60,413 nt of DNA, taken from NCBI GenBank assembly GCA_000310025.1, contig FN649751.1, positions 3,656,405 to 3,716,817 of the forward strand, read 5' to 3'. Below are positions 1 through 11,722 of the stretch, one piece after another (the stretch's first letter is position 1; every line of letters starts with the position of its first letter). This DNA is from Ectocarpus siliculosus (Eukaryota > Sar > Phaeophyceae > Ectocarpales > Ectocarpaceae). The notes beneath the pieces are model-generated. The model was not told where the DNA came from. It saw only the letters and a list, made by a program, of their open reading frames with translations, and did not search any database. The position numbers and the translations under genes were made by a program.

Positions 1-29
1 TCCCCCCCCCCCCCCACACACACACTTAC

Positions 30-3000
30 ACCACAAGAAGCCTCCACCATTGAACTCACTTCGTCCGCATCTCGCTCCTTTTCCTGCAGTTTTTGTTCTG
101 CCGCCTCCAGGTTGTTGAGGAAAACTTTCTTCTCCTCCAGCTGCAGCACGCGGAACTGTTCCATCTCCGCCTCCATCGTCCTCTTCAAAACCAGAGTCGA
201 ACAGCAAGCCACGGCGGCGCACAGGGCCCAAAGGCACGACAAGGCAAAGGCGGAGGGGGAGGGGGGGGGGGGCGTGTGAAGTACTTGATCTTGCAAACAA
301 TGTGAATCGTTGAAAGGGTCGCAACCCCACCCCTAAAAAACACAATACTGCTGTGTGACCTTCCTCGTGTGTGTCCCCCACTTATGCGCTCGCGCAGAAA
401 ATTTACCAAAAGGTGTGAAAAGGCTGATCGATGTCCAGGACTAACGGGACGACACACACACACACAAGCTGCGAAGGATTTGTTGAAGAGTTACATACAC
501 ACAGCAGTGCATACAGAGAGAATGAAAACAAAATTATATGGTGCCAGCTAGGTGGCGGGGAAAAAAGGAGGAAATAGGTGCCGCTGCAGCACCATGCGAG
601 AAGACCAAATTGGTACTTGCGAGTGGTACAGGTCTTCTTCACTCCGGGCGTTTTTTTTGCGTCCGAAACCCGGACCAACTGAACATCCAAGGGGCAACCA
701 ACCACCTGCTGTTGTTCTTGCGTGGACCCCTACTTTCGCACCTGCCGTTCCGCCGCCGCGACTTTCTGCCTCTTGAGCTGTTCCGCGCCGGTCTTGAGCT
801 CTGCCTCCTGCCCCCTCAACCTTGGCGCGTTGTCCATCACCATCACCAAGATGGAAACAAGGCGAGAACAACAAGTAGAAAAATAATCAGGCAGACGAGC
901 GTTTATTGGTTGAGGCGGCGATGGCAGCAGCCCTGAGAGGGCGCGGCTTGAGGAGGGCGACGCCCAACGAAGACCCAGATATCACATGGTGTTGTTCAAG
1001 TCGGTCCTTGCATCGGTCGCGACAAAGTATCGTTCGTGCCGTACCGCAAGAAGAGGGGGAACCAAAACCACAATCGTGTGCTAACACGCCCTGTTGTTGA
1101 AGCCCTCTTTTAAGTTGAACGACATTTCATTTTTCGGCAAAGAGTTGGTCCTACTTGCGCCAGCAACGTCCAAAGTGTGCCCACTTCGCGTTTGATCCCA
1201 CGCCTACCATACCTGTCCTCTGCATCCTCCAGCTCTAGGCTGAGCTCCTCCACCTCTGCCCGAAGGTCCTCCGCCTCCGCCCTCAGCGCTTCCTCGTCGC
1301 CGTCCCTGTTTCCCCTCCCCGCCGCCCCCTTGTTCCCCCTGCCCATCCCCAACAGCCCGCCGAGACCTCGCCGCTCCCGACCACCACTGGCGGCGGCCGC
1401 CGCCGCCGCCACCGACGCCGAAGAAGAATAGCCCGCGTCCGGAGGGCTTGGAACGGACCCGGCATCAACATCGCCGCTTTCCTGGCGCCGGTGCGGTAGT
1501 TGTTGTTGCTGCTGCTCTCGGTGACGATGCCCGGGGGGGGTTGTCCCCGGGAACAGGGTCACGCCAACGCGCGAGGCACTCGCCTTGACGGACGCCCCCC
1601 CCTCCTCCTCGTCATCGTCGTCTACGACGACCACGCCCGGCGTCCCTCCTCCTCCGACGAAGCCGCCCTCTAGGGGCGGCGGGCGGCGCTGCGACAGCGG
1701 GGTGATTGTGCTGCTGGCGCCGCCGCCGACGTCATCGTTGTCGCGGTTATCGCCGTAGCTGACTCCGTGGCCACCGCCGCGCCCCAGCGGGGACGGAGCC
1801 GCGGAAGAGACCGTGCCCTTGTCGGACCAGACGCTGCCGTCCTCCTTCCCGGGAGCCCCCCCCCCGCCCGCCGCCAGCCCCGTGGCTTCGCGCAGCAGGT
1901 AGCGGTGGTGCTCCGAGTGTTGCGATCGCGGCGGCGGCGGCGGCGGCGTCGAGACGGCTTCCTCCGCTGCTGCTGTTGTGGCTGCTGCCGCCGCTGCCGC
2001 AGTCGGAACCGCATCTTCCTCGCCCGCGGAAGCATCCCTCCCGGCGGCTGCGGCGGCGGCGGTGGAAAAAACTCCCTCCTGGCCCGCTGCTCCTGTGACT
2101 GGGACGGCTGCTACCGGCGGCGGTGTAGTTCCCGCCGCTGCGCTTGTTGTTGCTGCTGGTGGTGTAGATGTTGTTGTTCTCGACCGGGGCCCGGGTGAAA
2201 ATCCAGTGCCGACGGTGAGGGACGGTGGTTCGAGCTGCTGCTGCTGCTGCTGCCGCCTCTTTTCTTGGTCGTTCCCCGCCTCCTCTCCCCTCCCTCCGTG
2301 GTACAACTCATCGGCGGTGCTCTCGCCGTCGTCGAAGCTGCCGCCGCCGCCGTACCGCCGGGGCGTCCCAGCGCTGCTAGCGTACGGGCCGGCGCCGGCG
2401 CTACCAACCCCGCTGGAGGCGCGCGCGCGCGCGACACGCCCCCGGGCGCGCGGGGTGCCGAGCTGTGAGCTGTCCGCCGAGAGGTCGCCTTCCGATGGCT
2501 CCGCCGCGATGCCAATACCGCCGCCGCCGCCGCCGCCGGATTGTTGACTGGATCGGTCTCTCTTGAGTTGCATGCGCCGGCGGCGGCGCTCAGCAGCGGC
2601 GGCGGCGGCTATGTCTGGTAGGTGGAGGGGGAGAGGGTTGGGCGAGGGGTGGACGACCGCAACGTGAAGCACTAGTGGGCACATGTTCTATGCATGGTAT
2701 GCATGTGACGCATCGAAGAGTAGAAGCCGGCACAAAGCCGGCTTGGCCTTTCTTCCTGCGGAGCAATGCTCCAAACTGACACCAAGAAATTATTACCCCA
2801 ACCGCCCCCATGCCCCCATACATGCTGACAGACGCAACACGAGCGCAAACGTCCCCCTGGACACCTACAGCACGCGCGGTGACCCCGAACGAAAGCATTA
2901 GAGGGACCGCTTTGCGCGGCCATGATGCAGGAGCAGAGAGACAGCGCGGAATGAGAAGGGGGAACGGGGGTGTTGAGGTTACGCCGCAATTCCGCACCTA

Positions 3001-3610
3001 CCAAAAGACTGTAAGCGCCTCAGTCAACAACTAGGTCTAAACAATGTTTCAGCCCTCTGTGAGGCTACCATCATGGGTGGTCGTGTCCGGTATTGTTTGT
3101 GCTCTCGACCTGTCGAGGCCAGGGTGGGCATGGCACGCCTGTGGCCTCGGACATTAGTACTTGAACTAGACTACTCCCTCTTGTTCATAGAAGGCTGTTC
3201 CGCCCTTGCCACGCACACCTTGGTCCGTGAGGGAGTCTTTGGCTATGCTGTCCACGCCGTCCAGTAGATTCGATGCATATTTGATGAAGCGGCTCATGCT
3301 GTCCGTATCACCTGCCTGGAAGGTGGTGCAGGAGACACTGATGTTGCCCCATGCATACGCCTTCCGATGCCTTGCTCTGCAGAGGGACTCCGCGAGTAAA
3401 GCGAGTGTTTCTGCGAGGGGGGAGGCCGCTTCGGGGGGCCCCGGGCGTACAACTCACTTGGGTAGAGTGTGTGTGGTGCAGTGCAGGCCATTCCGTTGTA
3501 CGGTATCCGAGGCCAGGCGCACGAGGTTATGCCAGCAGGTTTTTCCGGAGTTATTATACAGCAGTTTTCTCCGAAGGTTCGCGCTTAGAGAGATTGCTTG
3601 TACGCTGCTA
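30..3610 (-). CDS. Coiled-coil, low-complexity protein (partial; both ends outside the visible exons)
   Basis: No specific family is recognised. Five exons are modelled on the minus strand in coding order: 3610-3458, 3376-3219, 2614-1213, 820-742 and 182-30. Every junction keeps phase. The first two exons encode helical sequence (for example KYASNLLDGVDSIAKDSL) that could be BAR or F-BAR-like, but this is only an impression. The 1.4 kb central exon is a disordered region rich in Ala, Gly, Pro, Ser and Gln runs. From its last codons onward the protein becomes heptad-like coiled coil (ALRAEAEDLRAEVEELSLEL, then EQLKRQKVAAAERQ, then EMEQFRVLQLEEKKVFLNNL). The last visible exon ends at a GTAAGT donor near base 29, so the gene continues left of the window. 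The 3610 exon starts out of phase, so at least one upstream exon is unseen. The 2614-1213 and coiled-coil exons are firm; the two 5' exons are less so. Confidence 0.65.
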
Positions 3611-5626
3611 CTGAGGTAAAGCAGTGAGTGAGCTGGGCGGCATAAGGCAGAGTTCTACACTCAGACGTGGGGCTCAAATGAGACACAACAACACCACGCG
3701 TAGATACAATTGCACATGATGATTATGTATGTGAGTGCGATCACACCCGATTCGACCAAGGCACCGATGCATTTTGCGGAGAACACACGGCTCAAACGGC
3801 AATACACTCTGACTGCTGCTGTCACGGCGATGATCTACGCAATAAATCAGTAAATCAGAGGGAAGACTGCTGTAAGTGGGGTCCGCGTCGCTCGCTCGCG
3901 GTGGGGCAAGGCAGCGGCCGCCTACGACGACTGAAAGAAACATCCTATGACGCCCACCGGTATGCACCGGGTGGTGTGGGAGAGTGTCAGAGCACCTTGG
4001 CTCGCCTGGACACAGCAGTCACGTGTCTGTGAACACATCGGAGCAGCTCGTGCACAACAATTCCGAGCGAGCCACGTTCCTCCAGTAAATAGTTAGCCGT
4101 GGACTACATGTACGAATGAAGGACGGGTTAGCGAAGATGAGCAAACAAGCCCGAGCTCTTCCAAAACCTACATGTAGCACCCTCCCTAAAACAACAACCC
4201 CATAACCCCATGCTTCTTGAACTCGGTGACAACCAACTCGTCTACAGTACCACTCCAGCAAGTCGGAAGCCAAGTACACAGTAATACCAGTTACATCTAG
4301 AATTCCACCAACATGACCCTAAAACTATCGACAGAACTGACGCGCCCTCCACAACTCTAATGGTAACTACGTCCGGGATAGGAGGATATTGGGGAAACGA
4401 CCAAACGCCCCGGTTCCTTGCAATCATCTAGGTGACGCGTCCAGAGAAATCAAGAAACAAGCCACACCTACTACAACATTTTCCTGAAAAGGGTTCGAAA
4501 GGAGTCGATCGTCATCTAGCCCCCTAGCCTTACATAGTAATCCGACCTTGACCAACAAACACAACAGCTGTCTTGTCAAAACATCCTGGGAAGTCCACCA
4601 AAGTGGCTCAGGAAGGAGTGGCGGGGGAGAGCGCGTCTCTCTACAATACTCGACATCCCCCTCCCTCTGTATTACGAGCAGCATGCTATCGAGCAATGAA
4701 GAGAGGTATAGGTCACCGCAACCACGCCAGAATCAAGAAGGATACCGCCACCACCATCAAGCACAACGTCGACACGGCTATCACATCCAGGCGAAACGCA
4801 AAGGCCACAAGGCTTCTGGCCAACGCGGTGCGCTCCCTGCTACCGTTTCCCCCCGACTTGCGCGGCCCACCGGCGGGACTGCCGCATGAGTCCAGTCTGC
4901 CGCCCCTCGGCGCCGCCGAAGAACCGCACGACCACAACGACCTCGCCAGCGCTAGAGCCATCCTGACAACGCAAAACACCGGGTGGCAGGGACGAAAAAA
5001 CGACATGTGTCTCGGACGGGGAACGGTCTAGGGCGACGGCCCACGAAAAACGTTATTACGTGACGGGACAGCCGTACGCGGGGTGCCACTTCTTATTTCC
5101 ACGTAACATGCTTGATGCACACTGGGGGTGGGCTGCTGAGATTCAATTCCGCAAGGTAAGCGAGGTTTTTGACAACAACGGCAGGCAGTGTATCGATAAG
5201 TAACATTGCTCTGGGATTTGAGTACAACGATCTGAACGGTAGTGCTAGGCAAGATAGTTTTGATCTGGCGGGAACTGCAACTCCATTGGATTGTTGTTAA
5301 GAAGGGGATATTGACAAAGCGGCCCCTCCCTGCCTGGAGAGGTCCGCGCCCCCTTTTTTCAGTCTATCCGGAGTAAGGGGTCAGCAAGTGTGCCGCTGCG
5401 TTGAGAGACAATCAAGATAACAAACAATATACAAGGGGTCATCATCAGGGTCTTGAGGGATTGCTACGAGTGTGAACCCCACAACATGTTGCCAATCAGA
5501 AAGGAGAGCAGGAAGCGAACGGGTTGTTTGTGTGTGTACTGTAAGGTAGCGCCCACTTGACTTCCTGCTGGCACACGAGAGCACTCCACTCCTGCAGCGT
5601 TTCGCAACCGCAGACGTGTTGACGAG
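3611..5626. other. Spacer with unresolved 5' exon(s) of the coiled-coil gene
   Basis: This stretch lies between the first visible exon of the coiled-coil gene and the stop codon of the aminotransferase gene. The missing 5' exon or exons of the former should lie here, but no reading frame with convincing splice borders was found. The only coding-like composition is on the plus strand at 4573-5031 and is listed separately. The remainder is AT-richer, without repeats that I can define. Confidence 0.4.
4573..5031 (+). CDS. Hypothetical ORF or gene remnant
   Basis: An open frame of about 150 codons ends at a TAG at 5029-5031. From about 4730 its third codon positions are strongly C/G, as in the confirmed exons of this window, which hints at real or recently real coding. 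The N-terminal half is basic (Arg, Lys, His) and the C-terminal half is Pro/Leu rich (LLPFPPDLRGPPAGLPHESS). I recognise no domain. It could be the last exon of a small plus-strand gene, a degenerate mobile-element ORF, or chance. No convincing acceptor or promoter was identified. Confidence 0.25.
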   Translation: MSKHPGKSTKVAQEGVAGESASLYNTRHPPPSVLRAACYRAMKRGIGHRNHARIKKDTATTIKHNVDTAITSRRNAKATRLLANAVRSLLPFPPDLRGPPAGLPHESSLPPLGAAEEPHDHNDLASARAILTTQNTGWQGRKNDMCLGRGTV

Positions 5627-8600
5627 CTACTTTGCTCTCCTTCGAAGCCCCGGATCGGAACCGTCAATAATGTCCACGATTCCGGGCGTGTGTTGCGGAA
5701 GGATGCAGTTTGAGTATCTACACCCGACCGACCGACTGACTGACCTGTCTACCTCAGAGTCCGGGATGTTGTTGGCCAGCGGGAGATAAACCAACGAGTC
5801 CATCATCGCGGAGCACCTCGGCGTGCGACACGGCGACGACGACGACACGCCGCCAGGGGGGCCCTTGTACTTGGTGGTTGTGCACCTGGAGCGAGCAAAA
5901 CAGAACAAGGCAGTCAGTCGCCAGGCAGGCCAAAAGTTCATTTGTGTGTGTGAGAGGGCGGGGGAAGCGCATGATGACACCCATCATCTCGCACCAACGC
6001 CTTACTCCCACCGTCCCATCATATCGCAACCGGTCGCCCCGGTGGTCTAGTTGGCAACCTGGACACCTTCTAGAGGTCAGGTCAGGGGTTCGAATCCCGG
6101 CGTAAGCGAACTTTTCTTGCAAAGTGAGTTTTTCTCTCGCTTCCGCTCCTGGCCTAGTGGATAGCGCTAGTTCGTGTGTACACAGAGGGAAGAAAGTGCT
6201 GAACTCTTCTCGCATTAAAAATCGAAGGCAAAGTACCGCAGGAGGGGAGGGTAGAGAGGGGCTCTTCTGTGTGACCACGGGTTGGAGTAAACGGCACTAG
6301 TGCTGTGAGCGCTGATTTGAAGTGAAGACAAAAAAAAAAAAAATGTACAACATTACGCGTGCGCAAGTTCACGACAAAGGCGGCCCACCTCTTCGTCTAC
6401 GTCAAGAGGGTCGACAAACACCCGACGCGTTCTAGACACACGAACAGACACACGCACACCCGTTTCATCATCAAAAGGAGGGAAGAAGGCCAGACAAGAT
6501 GCTTACCGTTCGATGGGCATTAGCGAGGTCGGCGCTCGAGTGGCGTCGAACCCCTCCCGCAAGAGATCCCTCACGACGTAGCTCGCCCTGTCGGGACCCC
6601 CCGTTACCATCACGGGGTACAACCAGAGCGTGTGCCGGTAAGCCTTGACACCCGGCAGAACGTCGCCCGCCCCGACCCCTCCTCCTCCTTCTTCCCCCTC
6701 TCCGACAGAAAGCGCCGATGGTTCTTCTCGAGTCGCCCCTCCTTCCCGGGGCGGCCGTGCTCTTGGCGATTGCGGTTGCCGCTGCCGCTGCGACAAGACG
6801 GCCTCGAGAACGCTGAGCATGCGGTTGCAGTGCCGCAGACGGATCTCGACGCCTTCGGTGGGATACCGGGATATTCTCCAGGCGAGCATCTGTTGTGTCC
6901 TCAGCGGCGGCGGCGGCGGCGGAGGCAGGGAACACAGCGACCCAATCAGTGAAAATCTACATCTTACAGTCACGAGATTCCCAACAACAGCAGTGTGTGG
7001 AACAGGATTCTTTGAACCACCGTTGACTCGCTACTACCACTCCCTAGCTGAAGCAACCTAGAGTGGAAACACCATGCCCTGGCGGCTACTCCTTGCCACG
7101 ACCATACCACTCAGCTGCTCTCGGAACGACCCTTGAGATGGCAGCGCCCCACACATGAAAAAAAACGCTAAACACCAAACATTGTTGTTCTGCACTCCAA
7201 GACAAAAGAGGTGCCACGCTGATCTATCCGCATACTGGTGTAGCGAGCAGGAACGTCCGCATCTGGTACATGTACCTGCAGCAAGGGGGTGGAAGCCCGG
7301 TGTCTGATTGCCCTCATTAGCCCTTTCTTTGGGAAGCCCTTGCTGAGCTTCATCACCACCTGCTTTTGCCAGCACCGCAGCGCACCACAATCTATGTAAA
7401 TCATCCTACAACCAAGTTGCGACTCGCGTTGAAAACACATGAGCTAGAGCGGGTAGGCGATGCCGCTCGACGACGACGAGCGCGACGCAAAGTTTCGAAG
7501 AGAATACGAAATTTGGTTCCCACAAACCGGGACTAAACAGCAACACATCTCGCCGAAACCAACATGAAAGTACGGGTGCAGAGCACAGATTTGCTTGCTG
7601 TATTCCATGTTGAGAAGCCAAAATGAGATACTCTTCAGCTGCAGATAACCTAACCGTTTGGTCTGTGCTGCCCCCACCTCGTCGTGCTCGATACCTAGGA
7701 CCGCCAGGGTGTGGAGGATGATGCCGAAAAGCAGCGGCGTCGTAAGGGCGAGCATCAGCGAGCACTTGAGCACCCGACGAAGGTAGGCCGCAGCGGACTG
7801 TGACGGGTATTCGGCCTCCTCCCGTAGCATGGCTGCAAAAAACGACAAGACGCCCGCTTCGGGTGTCACAAATAAGCCAGATAGAGATCGAGCTAGATAA
7901 GGCAGACATTCGAAGCAAGAAGGACCGGTCAAGCGTTTGATCAGTACGGACAGATAAAGGTACTGGGTAGAGAGATCGGAACGGTTTTTAATGTGAAGAC
8001 AACAACAACAACAACAACAAAGGTACCAGAGGCGAGGTACGAACTGTGAAGGGTTTCCCTCCTTCGACTTGCCGAGAACGCCTGCAAGGATAACATGAAA
8101 CCCAACATGACACCGACGGGCAGAGCTCGGCCGCCACAAGGAAGTAGAGCAGGTTCGTTTAAATACGTCCTTTGACCCTTCGCCTCGAGCACAGGACTAT
8201 AACCACCGCAGCCGTCGGTTGGGGAACTACACAACACGCTAGGCTGTGGCGTCTCGTCTACGTCGTAATGGCCTACATGTACACACATCACGAGTGAAAA
8301 CAACAAAAGACTAAAGTCGTAGGCACTCTTCGTATGACTGCAGCACTCGCCTGACAGGACTTGAGCATCACGGATGCGCGCGATGCCGCCGCCGAAAGCA
8401 GTCGCCCTCTTTATCACGCCGAAGCTGAAGAAGGCGGCATCGCTGTCGGGGTGGCCGAGGTAGCCCCCCAGGCCGGTGAACATCTGGGCACAGTCCTCCC
8501 ACAGGAGGAGGCCGTGGCGAGCAGCGGCCTCCACGATGTGCGTCATGTCCACCTATGAAGTACGCATCGTTTGTGAACAACAGGGCGTTGTTGCAGCGTG

Positions 8601-10858
8601 GAATGAAAGAGAATAGGCACGTTGTGTATGTGTGGGGGGGTACTCATAGTCGTGCATGCCGTAGTCGTTAGACCATTGACCTCGCATCCCTACAAAGCCG
8701 GGACGGAGCACGCCGGGTTCTCACCGGACCAGGCTCTCACATCACCAAGCGCGAAGCGCCGTGAGGTATTCGGCGAGTCGCATGAAGGGTGCGCTGCATC
8801 CTGCTAAGGGTGTTCGGCATCTTGTGCCTACTTCCTTGCGTACGGATGACAGCTGCGTATGATTCATTTATTTTCTGGTGCTTTCACTTCCAGAGACAGT
8901 TATAAGCTCTGTGTAACTGCCTCGAGGATGCTTGACCATTTTAACACAACGTGGTGCGATCATCCCCCTTGCGCGGAGTGAGGGTTCTCGACCCCGCACA
9001 ACACGATCTACTCGACCACCATCATGGTAACCGCAAAAAAGAAAAAACCGAGGTAAAAAAAACAAACAGTAACCTGGTTGCCGAGTTCACGAAGTGAATG
9101 GGCTTGTTTTACAACGTCGTTGCCAAGCGACGAAAACCAAATCCCGATGGCAAACACCGGGGGGGGTTGTGTGTGTGGGGGGGGGGGCGTACTCATTTGT
9201 TGCTTGCCGTAGTCATTTGACCATTGACCACGCGTCCCTTTCGAGACGGAGCACCGTTCCTACACCTACTAGAGACACCACCAACATTTGGGAGCTCTTT
9301 ACGTTTCTGCCACAAACTCCATAAAAATTTCTTGCACATCTTATCCCCGTCCTCTAGGGCCTCTTGTGCCCACCATCTATCCCCAATTATCGCGATCGTT
9401 TTTTCGCTGTTGTCTAATTTACCAAACTTGTCCATGTCACACCCTCTCTGTCTCATTTCCTCCTCGAGATCCTCTCTTTCCTTCCTGTACAACTCAGGTT
9501 GTGTGTGTGGGGGGGGCATACAAATGGCCGGCGCGGCGAGATTTGGGGGGGGCATTCAAAAGCCTTAGAAGTTGGGATGTGCGCGGAAAACACGGCGGGG
9601 CTGGTAACGTGACGGGCGAAGGGAGAGCTGATGATACGATACGGGGTGACCATTCGCGTGATCGATCGCAGCTGCCGTCTGTCGGTTTCTGTATCGACAA
9701 AGGCACCGCACCCCTCTACCCACGGCTGGGTCTAAGTACTCCGTGACAAAGAAATGGCCGCATCAACCAAAGCAGCCATCACACCCGCGTCCGATCAAGC
9801 CACACGCACGCCACCCACCTGGGCCCCGAACACGTGAGCAACATATATCGCCCTCACACGCTGCTGCTGCTGCTGCTGCTCGCCGCCGCTTTCCGTGCCG
9901 CCGCCGCCTCCACACCTCGCGACCTCGGCCTCTAACGCCCCGGGCTCGGGTGCCAAGGTCTCCGGGTCAAGATCGACGGGTACGGGGACCAGCCCGTGCT
10001 CCTCGAAAATGGTCACCATGTCGGGGATAGTCAGGGCAGAGCAGACCACAAGGCTGCCTCGGGGGAGGTCGAGAGCCTTCAGGTAGAGGTCAAACGCCGT
10101 GCGGACGGATAGGAACGGAGCCACCTCCGCCGCCTCCTTAGCAATGGGTCCGGCGGTGGCGGTTCCATTGTTGCCGCGTATCGGCGCGGGAGGCAGCGGC
10201 GCCGGCAGCGCCAGCGTTGGTCCACATCCTCTCCTCCGGCTGCTGCTGCTGCTGCTGCTGCTGCTGTGAGGGAACAGAGAGCAGCCCCAGAGCGTTGTGG
10301 CGATATCAGCTTCGAAGGCGCTTTGGCATCAGCATTACCGGCAACGCGCATCGACACGGCTATGATTCATGGCTGTTCTGGAGGTCTATTTTACGGTCTG
10401 TTAGTGACTCTTTAGGTCTGGATGATGAACCTAGGCTCGTAAAAAGTACCGGAGTTCCAACTCCCCCACCCCAGAGGCACCCACAAACAAACTAGCTTCA
10501 ACAGCGCAGTATTTCCTACAGGGAGATATGTAGTCTAGGGCAACGCGTGTTTTGGAAGCAGACGGAAGAACAATTACCCCATTGACCAGGAAGTGAAATC
10601 AATCCCTCCTTTACCTATTCAGTGAACTCGGAGGCATCAGTTCTTTGCAAGGGTAACGTCAGGCACGACGACTACGTGAGGGTGAGCGTGAACGCGTTGT
10701 TTCAACGTCGTACTGATTGAATGTAAGAATGCCTGTGTGGGCAGCCATATACGCTGAATTGGCCTGGCGTCCACAGCAGTCAGACACCCCGAACGTCTTC
10801 CTCGCCGGTGGTGCTGGCTCTTCCTCTAGTCCACGTTTTCCCTACTGGATGCAGGCTG

Positions 10859-10889
<31 letters not shown>

Positions 10890-11247
10890 AGCGGGAGTCA
10901 AGAGAACAAATGCGGCACAACCTTACTTGCTGAACGAATACAAATCACAAATCACACAGCGCTATTGATACGCACCTGGAATGTGAGAGAATCGGAGACC
11001 AGGCGCGTGCAACTTCTCGCAACGCTTCGTCCCGAACAGCCTCGCTAGCTTTTCCTGGAAGCAAGGCCTTCAGGCTGAGCCGACACGCTCGTGCCATGTC
11101 TGGAAAGGAGACGTCTAGTCGCTTCCTCGCTATGACCGACACGGGATGAAGGCTGGACAAGCGCTCCAATGCAGCGAGAAGCTGCCACAGAGGCGCCATC
11201 CAGTGGACATCCCGCCAAGAGAACTCTGCTTCGCATGTTGGTGACAT
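5627..11247 (-). CDS. DegT/DnrJ/EryC1/StrS-family PLP-dependent aminotransferase
   Basis: Seven exons are modelled in coding order: 11247-10976, 10263-9819, 8552-8351, 7832-7655, 7342-7276, 6889-6507 and 5885-5627. All phases agree, giving 601 aa. The family transfers amino groups to keto-sugars or related carbonyls using PLP. Visible landmarks: an N-terminal segment ARKRLDVSFPDMAR (about 40-53); LDLPRGSLVVCSALTIPDMV, the usual fold-I start; the co-factor Asp in LLLWEDCAQ (about D259); and SFGVIKRATAFGGG, whose Lys (about K287) is the expected Schiff-base residue. The C-terminal part has the family's HTLWLYPVMV and GFDATRAPTSL segments and ends near MMDSLVYLPLANNIP. A hydrophobic stretch, LMLALTTPLLFGIILHTLAV, follows the active site. 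Exon 2 contributes a Ser run from a CAG repeat. The intron after exon 3 appears to use a GC donor (CAG|GCGAGT). The sugar substrate cannot be told from sequence. Confidence 0.9.
6036..6108 (+). ncRNA. tRNA-like Pol III element (tRNA pseudogene or SINE head)
   Basis: An A-box match (TGGTCTAGTTGG, 6043-6054) and a perfect B-box (GGTTCGAATCC, 6087-6097) lie 44 bases apart, the spacing of a normal tRNA gene. A T-run (CTTTTC) follows. The D-stem pairs and the inner T-stem pairs, but only three of seven acceptor pairs form and the anticodon arm is poor, so a functional tRNA is unlikely. It lies antisense in the last intron of the aminotransferase gene. A second A-box-like sequence (6150-6160) without a B-box follows. 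Confidence 0.5.
8634..8830 (-). mobile_element. 3' end of a non-LTR retrotransposon, copy 1
   Basis: On the minus strand the sequence encodes [10 protein letters not shown] followed by MSTPP and then a C-run (seen as GGGGGGG on plus near 8634-8640). The same string ends three other insertions in this window (9188-9555, 16678-16727, 29242-29298). It lies sense-oriented in intron 2 of the aminotransferase gene. The upstream boundary is approximate. Confidence 0.5.
9160..9555 (-). mobile_element. Non-LTR retrotransposon 3' fragment with ORF C-terminus, copy 2
   Basis: The minus strand holds about 100 codons (YRKEREDLEEEMRQRG ... SEKTIAIIGDRWWAQEAL ... FLWSLWQKRKEL) ending GRVVNGQMTTASNK and a stop, followed by a C-run and CA repeat. 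The peptide looks like the extreme C-terminus of a reverse-transcriptase polyprotein. That assignment is by impression and lacks a diagnostic catalytic motif. A poly-G/C junction at 9510-9560 marks its 5' side. It lies in intron 2 of the aminotransferase gene, in the sense orientation. Confidence 0.5.
10859..10886. repeat. (CT)n microsatellite
   Basis: An uninterrupted CT dinucleotide tract in intron 1 of the aminotransferase gene, about 90 bases on the acceptor side of exon 1. Confidence 0.95.
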
Positions 11248-11722
11248 TTTATCGCGCCCGTGAGCGCGAGGCGTGTCACAGAGTCGCGGTCGGTGAGCAG
11301 TTGTCTGTTGTGGGTGAGGGCGGCGAGTCTTGATGTTCCGCTGCTGTCACTTTGGGGGCTCCGCCGTCGGAGCACGTGTTGGCGTGGACGCGTGGACCCC
11401 GCATCTGTCAATCCAGCACAAAACAAGCTCTTGTTGGTTGTTGCGCAGCAGAGAGCACAACCGACGTGTGTTTTGAGATTCATAGAATACACCGGTTCCA
11501 GACGCGCTGCGTTCATGAATTCCCTGGCGCCCTTCTCAGGATAAGTCTCCCTTGGCAATTCAAACCGCTCTTGTTGCCTGGGGTCTTTCGACAAAAGCGA
11601 CACGTTTCAGGCCCCTTCCAAGGCAGCGTGTGCGTGTGTGTGTTAGGAAAGCAACAACCAAGAGCAGCGACACCAGTAGCAGCAGCAGCAGCACCACCAG
11701 CAGCAGCAGAGGAAGCGCTCGG
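11248..11722. promoter_or_regulatory. Divergent intergenic region (aminotransferase / small acidic protein)
   Basis: This spacer lies between two divergently oriented start codons and so should hold both promoters. I see no TATA box in a convincing position and no clear shared motif. The right part is rich in AGC repeats that run into the plus-strand ORF. Confidence 0.35.

Noticed and set aside
1767-2547. Long plus-strand frames rich in Ala, Arg or Cys opposite the coiled-coil gene
   Set aside because: They are antisense shadows of a GC-rich repeat exon. The minus frame has matching splice phases and leads into a coiled coil.
6150-6200. Second tRNA starting at the A-box-like TGGCCTAGTGG
   Set aside because: No B-box at the expected distance and no T-arm.
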